Positions 1 to 7,824 of a stretch of 64,000 nt of DNA are shown in pieces. The notes beneath the pieces are model-generated. The model saw only the letters and a list, made by a program, of their open reading frames with translations. It had not been told where the DNA came from and searched no databases. This DNA is from Halopseudomonas aestusnigri (GTDB lineage: Bacteria > Pseudomonadota > Gammaproteobacteria > Pseudomonadales > Pseudomonadaceae). The position numbers were made by a program, and so were the translations under genes. The DNA lies in assembly GCF_002197985.1 (NCBI RefSeq), contig NZ_NBYK01000001.1, forward strand, positions 317,023 through 381,022, in the 5' to 3' direction. The first letter of the stretch is position 1. Each line of letters opens with the position of its first letter.

Positions 1-550
1 GCTCGTTGCGGGCGAACAACTCCGGTACGTTCTCGGCGGTCGTCTGGTTGACCGAGAACAGTTTGCCCGGAACGTAGATCATTTCCTTCAGGGTGCCGCC
101 AAAGGGCATGTGTACGCGGTGGTAGTCCTTGGGCGAGAGGTAAACAGTCGCGAACTCGCCGCCCTGGAAGTCGGCCGCCAGCTCGGCATTGCCGCCGAGC
201 AACTCCTGCACGCTGAAGCTGTGCCCCTTGGCCTGAAAGATACGGCCGTGTTCAATCTTGCCGAGCTGACTGATGGCACCGTCGGCCGGGCAGAGGATGC
301 CACCGGGGGTCTGATCCAGCGGGCGGGCATCGGGCTTGAGTGCGCGGGTGAAAAAGTCGTTGAAGCTGCTGTAAGCGGTTGGGTTCTCTTCTTGTGCCTC
401 GCTCATGTCGACCTGGTAGCGTTTGACAAACCAGGTAATGAACGGGTTTTTGACCCAGCCCCAGGTGCAATTGGCCAGGCAGCCGGCCAGACGCGAGAGC
501 AGGTGGTGCGGCAGCAGGTACTGAAACAGGATAAACAGACGATCAGGCAT
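1..550 (-). CDS. psd: Phosphatidylserine decarboxylase proenzyme (C-terminus cut by window edge)
   Basis: The first 183 residues of Psd are visible; the gene runs off the left edge. Psd decarboxylates phosphatidylserine to phosphatidylethanolamine at the inner membrane and uses a pyruvoyl group made by self-cleavage. The protein starts MPDRLFILFQYLLP. Two members of the known Asp-His-Ser autocleavage triad are present: Asp90 in CPADGAISQ and His147 in YHRVHMPF. The serine of the LGST cleavage site lies outside the window. The ATG is the first in frame and lies just downstream of rhdA on the same strand (9 bp after its stop codon), so the two are probably co-transcribed. The family assignment is firm; integrity of the C-terminus cannot be judged. 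Confidence 0.95.
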   Translation of the reverse strand, partial: MPDRLFILFQYLLPHHLLSRLAGCLANCTWGWVKNPFITWFVKRYQVDMSEAQEENPTAYSSFNDFFTRALKPDARPLDQTPGGILCPADGAISQLGKIEHGRIFQAKGHSFSVQELLGGNAELAADFQGGEFATVYLSPKDYHRVHMPFGGTLKEMIYVPGKLFSVNQTTAENVPELFARNE

Positions 551-559
551 GGTGCTTCC

Positions 560-1369
560 TTAGAGTTCTACTGCGGTGTCTGGATGGTTACCCCACTCGG
601 ACCATGAGCCTGCGTAGGCTCTGACGCGTGGGTAGCCCAGCAGCTTGGCTGCCAGATAGGTGAAGCCGGAACGGTGGTGCGTCTGGCAGTGGGTGACGAT
701 TTCCTTGTCCGGTGTGATGCCCAGCTTGAGCAGCTGTTCGGCCATGTCCGAGCGCATGCGCAGGCCGCGCTCGGGGTCCATCCCGGCAGTCCATTCAAAA
801 TTGACTGCGCCGGGAATATGGCCGCCTTTGCTGGCGACAACCTTCTCACCACGGTACTCCTGTGGCGAGCGAGCATCCCAGATGACCCGGTCTGGATTGT
901 GCAGGTCTGCCATCAGCTCCGTCAGGGTGATGGTGTGGTCGTTGTTCGGTGTAATTGTTGGCGTCGTGGGTGTGGCCTGCTGCGGTGCACTTTCCAGCGG
1001 CAGCCCGTCTTCGATCCAGGCCTTGAGGCCGCCGTTAATATAGCTGTAGCGGGTGTGACCAATGCAGTCGAGCATCCAGATAAAACGCCCCGCCCAGCCT
1101 CCACCCTCGTCGTCGTAAACGACATAGTGGATATCATCCTGGTGACCCAGCTCGGCAAAAATGGCCTGCAGCTCGGGCAGGCCGGGCAGCGGGCCCGGAC
1201 GTGGTGCGGGTGAGGCGGTACGTGCGGGCGCAAGATGCACGGCGCCGGGAATATGCCCTGCCTGATACTGGGCCGTGCTGCACAGATCAACCAGGCGGAC
1301 CTGTTCGCTGTTCAGAGGCAGCGGCAGCTCAGCGGGGTCAATCAGTAGTGGCAGCGTAAGGGATGCCAT
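560..1369 (-). CDS. rhdA: Thiosulfate sulfurtransferase (rhodanese) with two rhodanese domains
   Basis: This 269-residue tandem-domain rhodanese moves sulfane sulfur from thiosulfate to acceptors such as cyanide. Domain 1 (about 5-125) is the inactive copy. Domain 2 (about 145-265) carries the catalytic loop CQTHHRS with Cys228. The CQTHHR loop is typical of the Azotobacter/Pseudomonas RhdA type rather than the CG-type loop of SseA. I chose the ATG at 1369 over an upstream in-frame ATG at 1411 because the protein then begins MASLTLPLLI and has an AGGAG ribosome-binding site about 9 nt upstream. It precedes psd on the same strand, an arrangement I recall from P. aeruginosa. Confidence 0.9.
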   Translation of the reverse strand: MASLTLPLLIDPAELPLPLNSEQVRLVDLCSTAQYQAGHIPGAVHLAPARTASPAPRPGPLPGLPELQAIFAELGHQDDIHYVVYDDEGGGWAGRFIWMLDCIGHTRYSYINGGLKAWIEDGLPLESAPQQATPTTPTITPNNDHTITLTELMADLHNPDRVIWDARSPQEYRGEKVVASKGGHIPGAVNFEWTAGMDPERGLRMRSDMAEQLLKLGITPDKEIVTHCQTHHRSGFTYLAAKLLGYPRVRAYAGSWSEWGNHPDTAVEL

Positions 1370-1425
1370 GAACAAGGTCTCCTGCAGTGGAGCAAACTGG
1401 CGCTCCGTCAAAAAAAGAGTGGATG

Positions 1426-3000
1426 CTAGGCGCGTTGCTTGAGGTGAAGCAAGGCTTTATGCAGACATTCGGCGGTTTTAACCACGGCCTGCTGGCGTTT
1501 GCTGTCAAGGGGCTGGGAGCTGCCGTTACTGACATAGATCAGACCGACCAGCTGCTCGTTGTGGGTCAGGGGCGCCAGATAAAAGACACTTCCTGCGCCG
1601 AGTTCGAGCACCTTCTCGGGCATGGCGCCAGGCGCTTGCTGCGGTTGTACCTCATGGCAGCTGGCGCTGCGTAGCCACGCGGGCCAGTGACCTTCGCGGC
1701 TGCTGCCCACGGGTGTGCCGGACAGCGGCTGCCCTGAGGCAACGCCGCTGGCAACGGCAATTACCAGCTGATGGCTGCGAGCGCTGGAGAGGGCGATCCA
1801 GCAGGTCGTAAGGCCGAGCCCCTTGATCAGGGCGTTTTGCGCGCATTCGAGCAGTTGGGCCAGGTTGCCGAAGGAGTCGGGTTGTTTGCTCAGGCGCAGG
1901 CACAGGCTGCGCCAGAGATCCGGGTCGGCTGATCGCGGCTCTGGTCTTGCCGGCTCGGGTTGTGCTTTGGGCGGCGTCCCGGTGCGTGCTGCAGGCGTCT
2001 TGCCAGTCACGGAGGGCGGTTGCGGAAGCGTGCTGGCAGGCAGAAAGATGTCGCTGCTGCAGCGCGTAAATTGGTCATGCGCACTATTGACGGCGTTCTC
2101 GTGCGTCAGGCGCTGGGCGTCAGCGACCTCAATATTGAGATACAGGGCGCTCAATTTTTGCCAGCGGGAGGTATGTCGGTTGTACCAGCTGTGATGGGTT
2201 CCCAGCGCCATGCCATTGGCGATCAGCGCGCTATTGGCGGGCTGGGTCAGCCAGCGGTAAAGCTCCCGGTCACCGTCCAGCTGGGCTTGCTGGTCCTGCG
2301 GATGAGCGCTGTCCCGCGCTACGCGAAGAGCCTTGACCATGGTACGACGATTGGCGTTAAGCGAGCGGTATCCCTGCAGGATCCAGGGCGGCAGCCACCA
2401 GTCCTGCGCTACCAGTTGAACCAGATGAAAGCCGTTTGCGGTGGTATCGGCAATCTGGCGCCGGCTGACGCCATCAGGCAGAACGCCGTCATTCAGTCGC
2501 TCCCACTGTTCGAACAGATGTGGCTTGAGGTAGGCAAGTGTCCACAGGGGGGAGAGAAACAGCAGGGTCGCCAGTGACATCTCGTGCCACAGCCGGGCAA
2601 TGCGGTTTGCAAACAGCCCCTGGGCCTGACTGACAGCGTGCTCGCTGATGCTCAGGAGCTGCCGGTAGGCCCAGGGCAGTTGATCGGGTTCGACCACCGG
2701 AATGCCCTTGAGCAGGTCTGCAATGCGCTGGGTTCCGAGTAATGAGCAGGCCTGTTCCAGCGTCAATACGTCCACATCCCTGTGGCGCGCTGCGGCACCG
2801 GCGGCGCGGCAGATATGCAGCGCCGCTACCGGGGCGCGCATGATCGCCTGGGTCAGTTCGTTCATACTGAGCAGGTCACCCTCCAGTTGCGCTACCAGAT
2901 GTGTCTGCTGGTCGAGGCTGATCGGCAGCACGCATGCGTTCAGTTTCTGACGCAGCTCGCCGATAACCTCGTTACTACCGTTGTTGGGGTGTGTGCTCAT
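1426..3000 (-). CDS. HDOD-domain protein with C-terminal GAF-like region
   Basis: The protein has about 524 residues. Residues about 15-240 resemble an HDOD domain, a degenerate HD-hydrolase fold found in bacterial signalling proteins, including the stretch AALHICRAAGAAARHRDVDV followed by helices. A proline-rich linker (about 315-365) leads to a C-terminal region ending in LVGLIYVSN and a long helix, which looks like the end of a GAF domain. No catalytic HD pair is evident, so it is probably a scaffold or sensor. It is divergent from motAB, which suggests but does not show a motility link. A GTG nine bases upstream (3009) is an alternative start; neither start has a strong ribosome-binding site. 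Confidence 0.75.
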   Translation of the reverse strand: MSTHPNNGSNEVIGELRQKLNACVLPISLDQQTHLVAQLEGDLLSMNELTQAIMRAPVAALHICRAAGAAARHRDVDVLTLEQACSLLGTQRIADLLKGIPVVEPDQLPWAYRQLLSISEHAVSQAQGLFANRIARLWHEMSLATLLFLSPLWTLAYLKPHLFEQWERLNDGVLPDGVSRRQIADTTANGFHLVQLVAQDWWLPPWILQGYRSLNANRRTMVKALRVARDSAHPQDQQAQLDGDRELYRWLTQPANSALIANGMALGTHHSWYNRHTSRWQKLSALYLNIEVADAQRLTHENAVNSAHDQFTRCSSDIFLPASTLPQPPSVTGKTPAARTGTPPKAQPEPARPEPRSADPDLWRSLCLRLSKQPDSFGNLAQLLECAQNALIKGLGLTTCWIALSSARSHQLVIAVASGVASGQPLSGTPVGSSREGHWPAWLRSASCHEVQPQQAPGAMPEKVLELGAGSVFYLAPLTHNEQLVGLIYVSNGSSQPLDSKRQQAVVKTAECLHKALLHLKQRA

Positions 3001-3010
3001 GCGCTTCACA

Positions 3011-3064
3011 GCTTTATACTAGTCTTCTGCACGACTATAACTCGAATGGCAGCAGTTTGCTGCT
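3011..3064 (+). promoter_or_regulatory. Putative promoter and 5' hairpin in the HDOD gene-motA intergenic region
   Basis: TATAAC lies 17 bp after TTTATA, a weak sigma70-like match reading toward motA. It is followed by GCAGCA-gtt-TGCTGC, a six-base-pair hairpin in what would be the motA leader. The -35 match is poor, so this is tentative. I see no clear sigma28 or sigma54 motif. Confidence 0.3.
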
Positions 3065-3108
3065 CTGCGCGGTTATGCGCACCGGCTTGTTCTGGATACC
3101 TCGAATAT

Positions 3109-3963
3109 ATGTTGAAAATTGGTGGTTTCGTTGTCGTCATCGTCAGTGTGCTGGGGGGGTTCCTGCTGTCCGGCGGGCATATCGCCGCACTCTGGCATCC
3201 CTTTGAAATCCTCATCATCGGTGGCGCCGCATTGGGGGCCTTTCTGGTAGCCAACAGCATTGAGGTGGTGAAAAAGTGCCTTGGCGCGGCGCCGGCCATC
3301 ATTTTCGGGCACCGCTTTTCCAAGCCGTTTTACTTGGATGTGCTGGGTCTGCTCTACGAGGTGCTGAACAAGAGCCGGCGCGAGGGCATGATGGCCATTG
3401 AGCAGGATATCGAGGAGCCGGGGGAGAGCCCGATCTTCAGCAAGTATCCAGCCGTTCTCAAAGATCGGATGATGACCGAGTTCATCTGCGACTACCTGCG
3501 CATTATGTCCACCGGCAATATGGCCCCGCATGAGCTGGAAGCGCTGTTTGATGTGGAGATTTCCGCGATTTCTGAAGAACTGCAGGAGCCGTCGCATGCG
3601 GTCACCCGTGTGGCTGATGCCCTGCCCGGGTTCGGTATCGTTGCTGCTGTCCTCGGTATCGTTATCACCATGAGCATCCTTGGGGATGCAGACAAGGCCG
3701 AGATCGGCGAGAAAGTGGCCACCGCGCTGGTGGGTACCTTCCTTGGTATTCTGGCTGCCTATGGTTTTGTTGGCCCCTTCGCCACGGCCATGGGGCATAC
3801 GGCCCACGAAGAGGCCAACACCTACGAGGCGATCAAAATGACGCTGGTTGCCAGTGCCCAGGGCCTGCCGCCGGCCCTGGCTGTCGAGTTCGGGCGCAAG
3901 TCGCTGCTGCCGGAGCATCGACCCAGTTTCACTGAGCTGGAAGATTCGGTGAAGGGACGCTAA
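3109..3963 (+). CDS. motA: Flagellar motor stator protein MotA
   Basis: MotA (284 residues) forms with MotB the H+ (or Na+) channel that drives flagellar rotation. There are four membrane helices: two at the N-terminus (about 3-50), then a large cytoplasmic loop, then two near 170-225. The loop carries Arg90 and Glu98, the residues that contact FliG in E. coli MotA, at the same numbering. The ALPGFG motif supplies the conserved proline near 173 close to the ion path. The open frame extends upstream, but the protein proper begins MLKIGGFVVV. motB follows after only 3 bp, so the pair is one operon. Length matches Pseudomonas MotA. Confidence 0.96.
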   Translation: MLKIGGFVVVIVSVLGGFLLSGGHIAALWHPFEILIIGGAALGAFLVANSIEVVKKCLGAAPAIIFGHRFSKPFYLDVLGLLYEVLNKSRREGMMAIEQDIEEPGESPIFSKYPAVLKDRMMTEFICDYLRIMSTGNMAPHELEALFDVEISAISEELQEPSHAVTRVADALPGFGIVAAVLGIVITMSILGDADKAEIGEKVATALVGTFLGILAAYGFVGPFATAMGHTAHEEANTYEAIKMTLVASAQGLPPALAVEFGRKSLLPEHRPSFTELEDSVKGR

Positions 3964-3966
3964 GCG

Positions 3967-5019
3967 GTGGATAACAATCAACCCATTATCGTCAAGCGGG
4001 TGACCCGCAAGGAAGCCGGTCATCATGGCGGGTCATGGAAGATCGCCTTCGCCGACTTTGCCGTAGCGATGATGGCGTTTTTCCTTGTCATGTGGCTGGT
4101 GACCGTCGCGACTCCGGAGCAGTTGCGCAATATTTCCGGTTACTTCAACGATCCTGTCGGCTTCAGCGAGGGCGGCAGTCCTTTTGCCATTGATCTTGGC
4201 GGCTCCCCTGCGGTGGCGCCGGAGCGGACCCTTAACAAGACCGAAGATCCCGAGGATCAGCAACTGATTGACGAAGATTCTGCCCGGCAGTTGGCCGATC
4301 AGGTCGAGCGCCAGGATATGGAGGCGCTGCTGCAGGAGTTGCAGAATCAGATCGACAATGAACCTGTGTTGCAGCGCTTCAAGGATCAGATTCTGATCGA
4401 GATTACCCAGGATGGTCTGCGCATACAGATCGTTGATGCCGAGAATCGGCCCATGTTCTCCAGCGGCAGCGCCCAGTTACAGCCGTATTTTGAGGACATT
4501 CTGCTCTCGCTCAGCGATACCATTGCCAAAGTGAACAAGAAGATCAGTATCAGTGGGCATACGGATGCGCAGCCCTTTGTCGGTCGCCGTGGTTACGGCA
4601 ACTGGGAGCTGTCCAGCGAGCGCGCCAATGCGGCACGCCGCACCCTTCTCGCGGCGGGCTATCCGGAGCAGCAAGTCGCACGAGTAGTCGGTTATGCGGA
4701 TTCGGCGCTGTTTGACCGTGATGATCCTCTGAGTCCGACCAATCGGCGTATTGATATCGTGGTGCTTAACCGGCATGCCGAGGAGCAGATGCTTGAGGGT
4801 GTCGAGGCGGCCGGGGCGCAGGCGCCGGACGAGCCGGTTGTGCCTGAGTCTGAGCAGTCCGAGCCTGAGCCCGCAGAGCCGGCTGTCGAACTCCCGGTTG
4901 AGCCTGAGGAGCCGCAAGAGTCTGCGCCGGTTGAACAACCGGCTTCAACCGAGCCTGCTCGCGAACGGCGTCTCAACCTGTTCGAAAACGCCGAGCCGAT
5001 CAGGCGCCTGCAGCAGTGA
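3967..5019 (+). CDS. motB: Flagellar motor stator protein MotB
   Basis: MotB (350 residues) anchors the stator to peptidoglycan. It has a short cytoplasmic N-terminus, one membrane helix (about 25-50) with the essential ion-binding Asp30 in FADFAVAMMAFF, a plug/linker region, and a C-terminal OmpA-like domain (about 160-275) with ISGHTDAQPF and the NWELSSERA motif. The last 70 residues are a low-complexity tail rich in Pro, Glu and Val, longer than in E. coli MotB. The start is GTG, with GAAGGGA inside the end of motA as ribosome-binding site. It is convergent with rsgA, leaving 6 bp between stop codons. Confidence 0.95.
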   Translation: MDNNQPIIVKRVTRKEAGHHGGSWKIAFADFAVAMMAFFLVMWLVTVATPEQLRNISGYFNDPVGFSEGGSPFAIDLGGSPAVAPERTLNKTEDPEDQQLIDEDSARQLADQVERQDMEALLQELQNQIDNEPVLQRFKDQILIEITQDGLRIQIVDAENRPMFSSGSAQLQPYFEDILLSLSDTIAKVNKKISISGHTDAQPFVGRRGYGNWELSSERANAARRTLLAAGYPEQQVARVVGYADSALFDRDDPLSPTNRRIDIVVLNRHAEEQMLEGVEAAGAQAPDEPVVPESEQSEPEPAEPAVELPVEPEEPQESAPVEQPASTEPARERRLNLFENAEPIRRLQQ

Positions 5020-5025
5020 GGTGGC

Positions 5026-6048
5026 TCAGCCGGTAAGGGTCGAGAGGATGTGGCGATAGCTGCTCATGCGAATGGGCGATATCTCTCCGGCCTCAACCGC
5101 CTGAAGCAGGGCGCAACCAGGTTCGTGCAGATGCTGACAGTCGCGGAAGCGGCAGTGGCCCAGAAACGGGCGGAACTCGATAAAGCCTTCCAGCAGCTCG
5201 TCGTGCGAAATATGCGTCAGGCCGAATTCGCGAATACCGGGCGAGTCGATCAGGTCGCCGCCCGCCGGGAAATGAAATAGCCGGGCTGTTGTGGTGGTAT
5301 GAGTGCCTTTACCGGTGCTTTCGGAAAGGGCACCGACGCGCAGATCCTGGCCCGGCAGCAGCGCGTTGATCAGGGATGACTTGCCGACCCCCGATTGCCC
5401 GACAAAGACACTGGTGTGGTCTTTCAGCTCGGCGCGCAGCGTGTCCAGGCCATCCCCCTCGTCGGCGGACAGCAACAGGGTGCGATATCCCAGCTGACTG
5501 TAGTCATCCAGCCATTGCAGCAGCTCGGGATCGGGGCGGGTTTTCAGCAGATCCGACTTGTTCATTACCAGCAGCGGCTCGATGCCGGCCTGCTCGGCGG
5601 CAACCAGATAGCGGTCGATCAGGTTGGTGTAGGGCGTCGGCAGGGGAGCGAAGACGATAATCAGGCGGTCGACATTGGCGGCAACCGGCTTCAGCTGGCC
5701 GCGTTGATCTGGGCGGCAGAGTTCGGTCTGGCGCTCCTGCTGTGCGACGATAACCCCGCCTTGCTGGTTGTCTGGCCGCCAGATAATACGGTCGCCAGTG
5801 ACCAGCGCTGGCAGGTTGGCGCGTCGGTAGCAGCGCCGAATCTGGCCGGCCAGCTCGCCGCTGGTGGCTTCGACGTCAACCTGAACGCCAAAATGCGCAA
5901 TCACCAGGCCGGACTGCTCGGGGCCAAGGTCGCCACCGACCAGGCTTTCCTCCGCACGTTCGGCGCGACGTTCGGCGCGAGCAGCGCGCTCGTCCTGGAT
6001 TTTCTGGATGCGCCAGTTCTGGCGGCGGGTAAGATTTCGTTTGGCCAT
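5026..6048 (-). CDS. rsgA: Small ribosomal subunit biogenesis GTPase RsgA
   Basis: RsgA (340 residues) is a circularly permuted GTPase that checks late maturation of the 30S subunit. It has a basic N-terminal extension, an OB fold (about 40-115), then G motifs in permuted order: NKSD (163-166) before the P-loop GQSGVGKS (217-224). A C-terminal zinc finger follows, with Cys and His ligands in [16 protein letters not shown]. It is divergent from orn across about 100 bp. Confidence 0.95.
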   Translation of the reverse strand: MAKRNLTRRQNWRIQKIQDERAARAERRAERAEESLVGGDLGPEQSGLVIAHFGVQVDVEATSGELAGQIRRCYRRANLPALVTGDRIIWRPDNQQGGVIVAQQERQTELCRPDQRGQLKPVAANVDRLIIVFAPLPTPYTNLIDRYLVAAEQAGIEPLLVMNKSDLLKTRPDPELLQWLDDYSQLGYRTLLLSADEGDGLDTLRAELKDHTSVFVGQSGVGKSSLINALLPGQDLRVGALSESTGKGTHTTTTARLFHFPAGGDLIDSPGIREFGLTHISHDELLEGFIEFRPFLGHCRFRDCQHLHEPGCALLQAVEAGEISPIRMSSYRHILSTLTG

Positions 6049-6086
6049 GGGCTCTGCGTCTGAATAATCGGCGGCAGTTTAGCACG

Positions 6087-6103
6087 CTGCAGTTATACTG
6101 CAG
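6087..6103. promoter_or_regulatory. Perfect dyad over a probable -10 between rsgA and orn
   Basis: CTGCAGT-TAT-ACTGCAG is a 17-nt perfect inverted repeat (7-3-7). Its centre spells TATACT on the plus strand and TATAAC on the minus strand, so a repressor here could cover the -10 of either divergent gene. A second small hairpin, GCGCG-tttag-CGCGC, lies at 6109-6123 in the orn leader. No good -35 is visible at 17 bp. The dyad is certain; a regulatory role is inference. Confidence 0.4.
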
Positions 6104-6147
6104 CCATTGCGCGTTTAGCGCGCCTTTACGCCTAGCCAGGAGCTCCC

Positions 6148-6690
6148 ATGCAACACCCTGACAACCTGATCTGGATCGATCTTGAAATGACCGGCCTTGA
6201 TCCGGACAACGACGTCATCATCGAGATTGCGACCATTGTCACTGACCCGCAGTTGAATGTGCTGGCCGAAGGGCCGTCGCTGGCGATCAAACAGCCCGAT
6301 GCACTGCTCGATGGTATGGATGAATGGAATACCCGACAGCATGGTCAATCCGGGCTGACCCGCCGGGTGCGTGAAAGCACTATCAGTCCGGCTGATGCGG
6401 AGCAGCAGACAATCGACTTTCTGTCTGCCTGGGTTCCGGCGAGCAAGTCTCCGATGTGCGGCAACAGCATTTGCCAGGACCGGCGCTTTCTCTATCGAGG
6501 TATGCCAGAGCTGGAGAAGTACTTCCACTACCGCAACCTGGATGTCTCGACCCTGAAAGAGTTGGCGGCGCGCTGGGCGCCAGAGGTGAAGAACGGCTTC
6601 AAGAAGCAGAGCAGTCACCTGGCGCTGGACGACATTCGTGATTCGATCGCCGAGCTGAAGCACTACCGCGAGCACTTCATCAAGTTTTGA
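6148..6690 (+). CDS. orn: Oligoribonuclease
   Basis: Orn (180 residues) is the essential DEDDh 3'-5' exonuclease that degrades two-residue RNAs, including pGpG, the last step of c-di-GMP breakdown. The first acidic pair is Asp11 and Glu13 in [10 protein letters not shown]. The [10 protein letters not shown] region gives the next Asp, and the C-terminal [10 protein letters not shown] gives the catalytic His and Asp. The ATG follows an AGGAG site. It is convergent with queG, with 3 bp between stop codons. Confidence 0.97.
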   Translation: MQHPDNLIWIDLEMTGLDPDNDVIIEIATIVTDPQLNVLAEGPSLAIKQPDALLDGMDEWNTRQHGQSGLTRRVRESTISPADAEQQTIDFLSAWVPASKSPMCGNSICQDRRFLYRGMPELEKYFHYRNLDVSTLKELAARWAPEVKNGFKKQSSHLALDDIRDSIAELKHYREHFIKF

Positions 6691-6693
6691 TTG

Positions 6694-7755
6694 TCAGCTT
6701 GCGCCGTGCTGCTCAAGCGCCCAGCGAACATGCTCGCGAACCAGCTCTGAGGTATCCGCGCGCCGTCGTTTGAGGGCTTCGACGACCGGGATGCTGGTAG
6801 TGGCGTTGCCCAGCCCTACGGCCAGATTGCGCAGCCAGCGTTCATAGCCGATACGGCGTATCGGCGACCCCTCTGTACGTTGCAGAAATGTCGCCTCGTC
6901 CCAACTGAACAGCTCGACCAGGTCCGCCTGATCGAGCTGGTGGCGCGGGCTGAAGTCGGGCTCCCCGGTTGGCTTGGCAAACCGGTTCCATGGGCACACC
7001 AACTGGCAGTCGTCGCAGCCAAATACCCGATTGCCCATGGCTCTCCGCAGGTTTTCAGGGATCGCGCCCTTGAGTTCAATGGTCAGATACGAAATGCAGC
7101 GCCGGGCATCCAGCACGTGCGGGCCGACGAAGGCATCGGTCGGGCAGCGCTCCAGGCAGGCCGTACATTTGCCGCAGTGTTCGGTTTGCTGGGGCGAGTC
7201 AGTCGGCAGCGGCAGATCGGTATACAGCTCGCCCAGGAAAAAGTAGCTGCCGGCCTTGCGGTTTATCAGCATGGTGTTCTTGCCGATCCAGCCGAGCCCT
7301 GAACGACTGGCCAGCGCGCGCTCCATCACCGGGGCGCTGTCGACGAATGCCCGGTAGCCAAACGGGCCTATCAGTTCCTGAATGCGGTCGGCCAGTTGCT
7401 GAAGGCGACGCCGGATCAGTTTGTGGTAGTCGCGGCCCAGTGCATAGCGTGAAATGTAGGCAGTGTCAGGACTGGCCAGGCGCCTGGCCATGGCTGCGTC
7501 AGCAGGCAGATAGTCCATGCGCACGGAGATGACCCGTTGCGTGCCGGGCACCAGCTCCGGCGGCCGCGTGCGTTTGCTGCCGTGGCTGGCCATCCAGTCC
7601 ATCTCGCCCTGATATCCGGCATCAAGCCAGCGTTGCAGCCACTGTTCGTGCTCGCCAATATCAGGCGCGCTGATGCCCAGCTGCTGGAACCCCAGATCCT
7701 GTGCGAAGACGCGAATCTGGTTGGCGAGTGCCTGGTAGTCTGGATCTTCGGGCAT
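6694..7755 (-). CDS. queG: Epoxyqueuosine reductase
   Basis: QueG (353 residues) makes the last reduction in queuosine synthesis at tRNA wobble position 34, using cobalamin and two [4Fe-4S] clusters. The ferredoxin-like cysteines are in CGKCTACLERCP and CDDCQLVCPWNRF. The N-terminal half is the DUF1730 cobalamin-binding region, and a HEAT-like tail ends LEQHG. It is divergent from nnrD; the short shared spacer holds a TATAAT within an inverted repeat. Confidence 0.95.
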   Translation of the reverse strand: MPEDPDYQALANQIRVFAQDLGFQQLGISAPDIGEHEQWLQRWLDAGYQGEMDWMASHGSKRTRPPELVPGTQRVISVRMDYLPADAAMARRLASPDTAYISRYALGRDYHKLIRRRLQQLADRIQELIGPFGYRAFVDSAPVMERALASRSGLGWIGKNTMLINRKAGSYFFLGELYTDLPLPTDSPQQTEHCGKCTACLERCPTDAFVGPHVLDARRCISYLTIELKGAIPENLRRAMGNRVFGCDDCQLVCPWNRFAKPTGEPDFSPRHQLDQADLVELFSWDEATFLQRTEGSPIRRIGYERWLRNLAVGLGNATTSIPVVEALKRRRADTSELVREHVRWALEQHGAS

Positions 7756-7773
7756 GAGGGTGTTAGGGCTGGC

Positions 7774-7804
7774 TGTCTGGAATCTCGTATAATTGTGCCA
7801 GACA
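7774..7804. promoter_or_regulatory. TATAAT flanked by a 7-bp inverted repeat between queG and nnrD
   Basis: TGTCTGG (7774-7780) and CCAGACA (7798-7804) are perfect inverted copies 17 bp apart. Between them lies a consensus -10 TATAAT (7788-7793) reading toward nnrD. No -35 of quality sits at 17 bp; TTAGGG is at 19 bp. The arrangement could be an operator around the core promoter or a leader hairpin. Confidence 0.45.
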
Positions 7805-7824
7805 ACCCCTGCAGGAGCCTATCA

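Noticed and set aside
2782-3108. 109-residue N-terminal extension of MotA
   Set aside because: MotA proteins start at MLKIGG; the upstream frame lies antisense to the HDOD gene and crosses the probable promoter.
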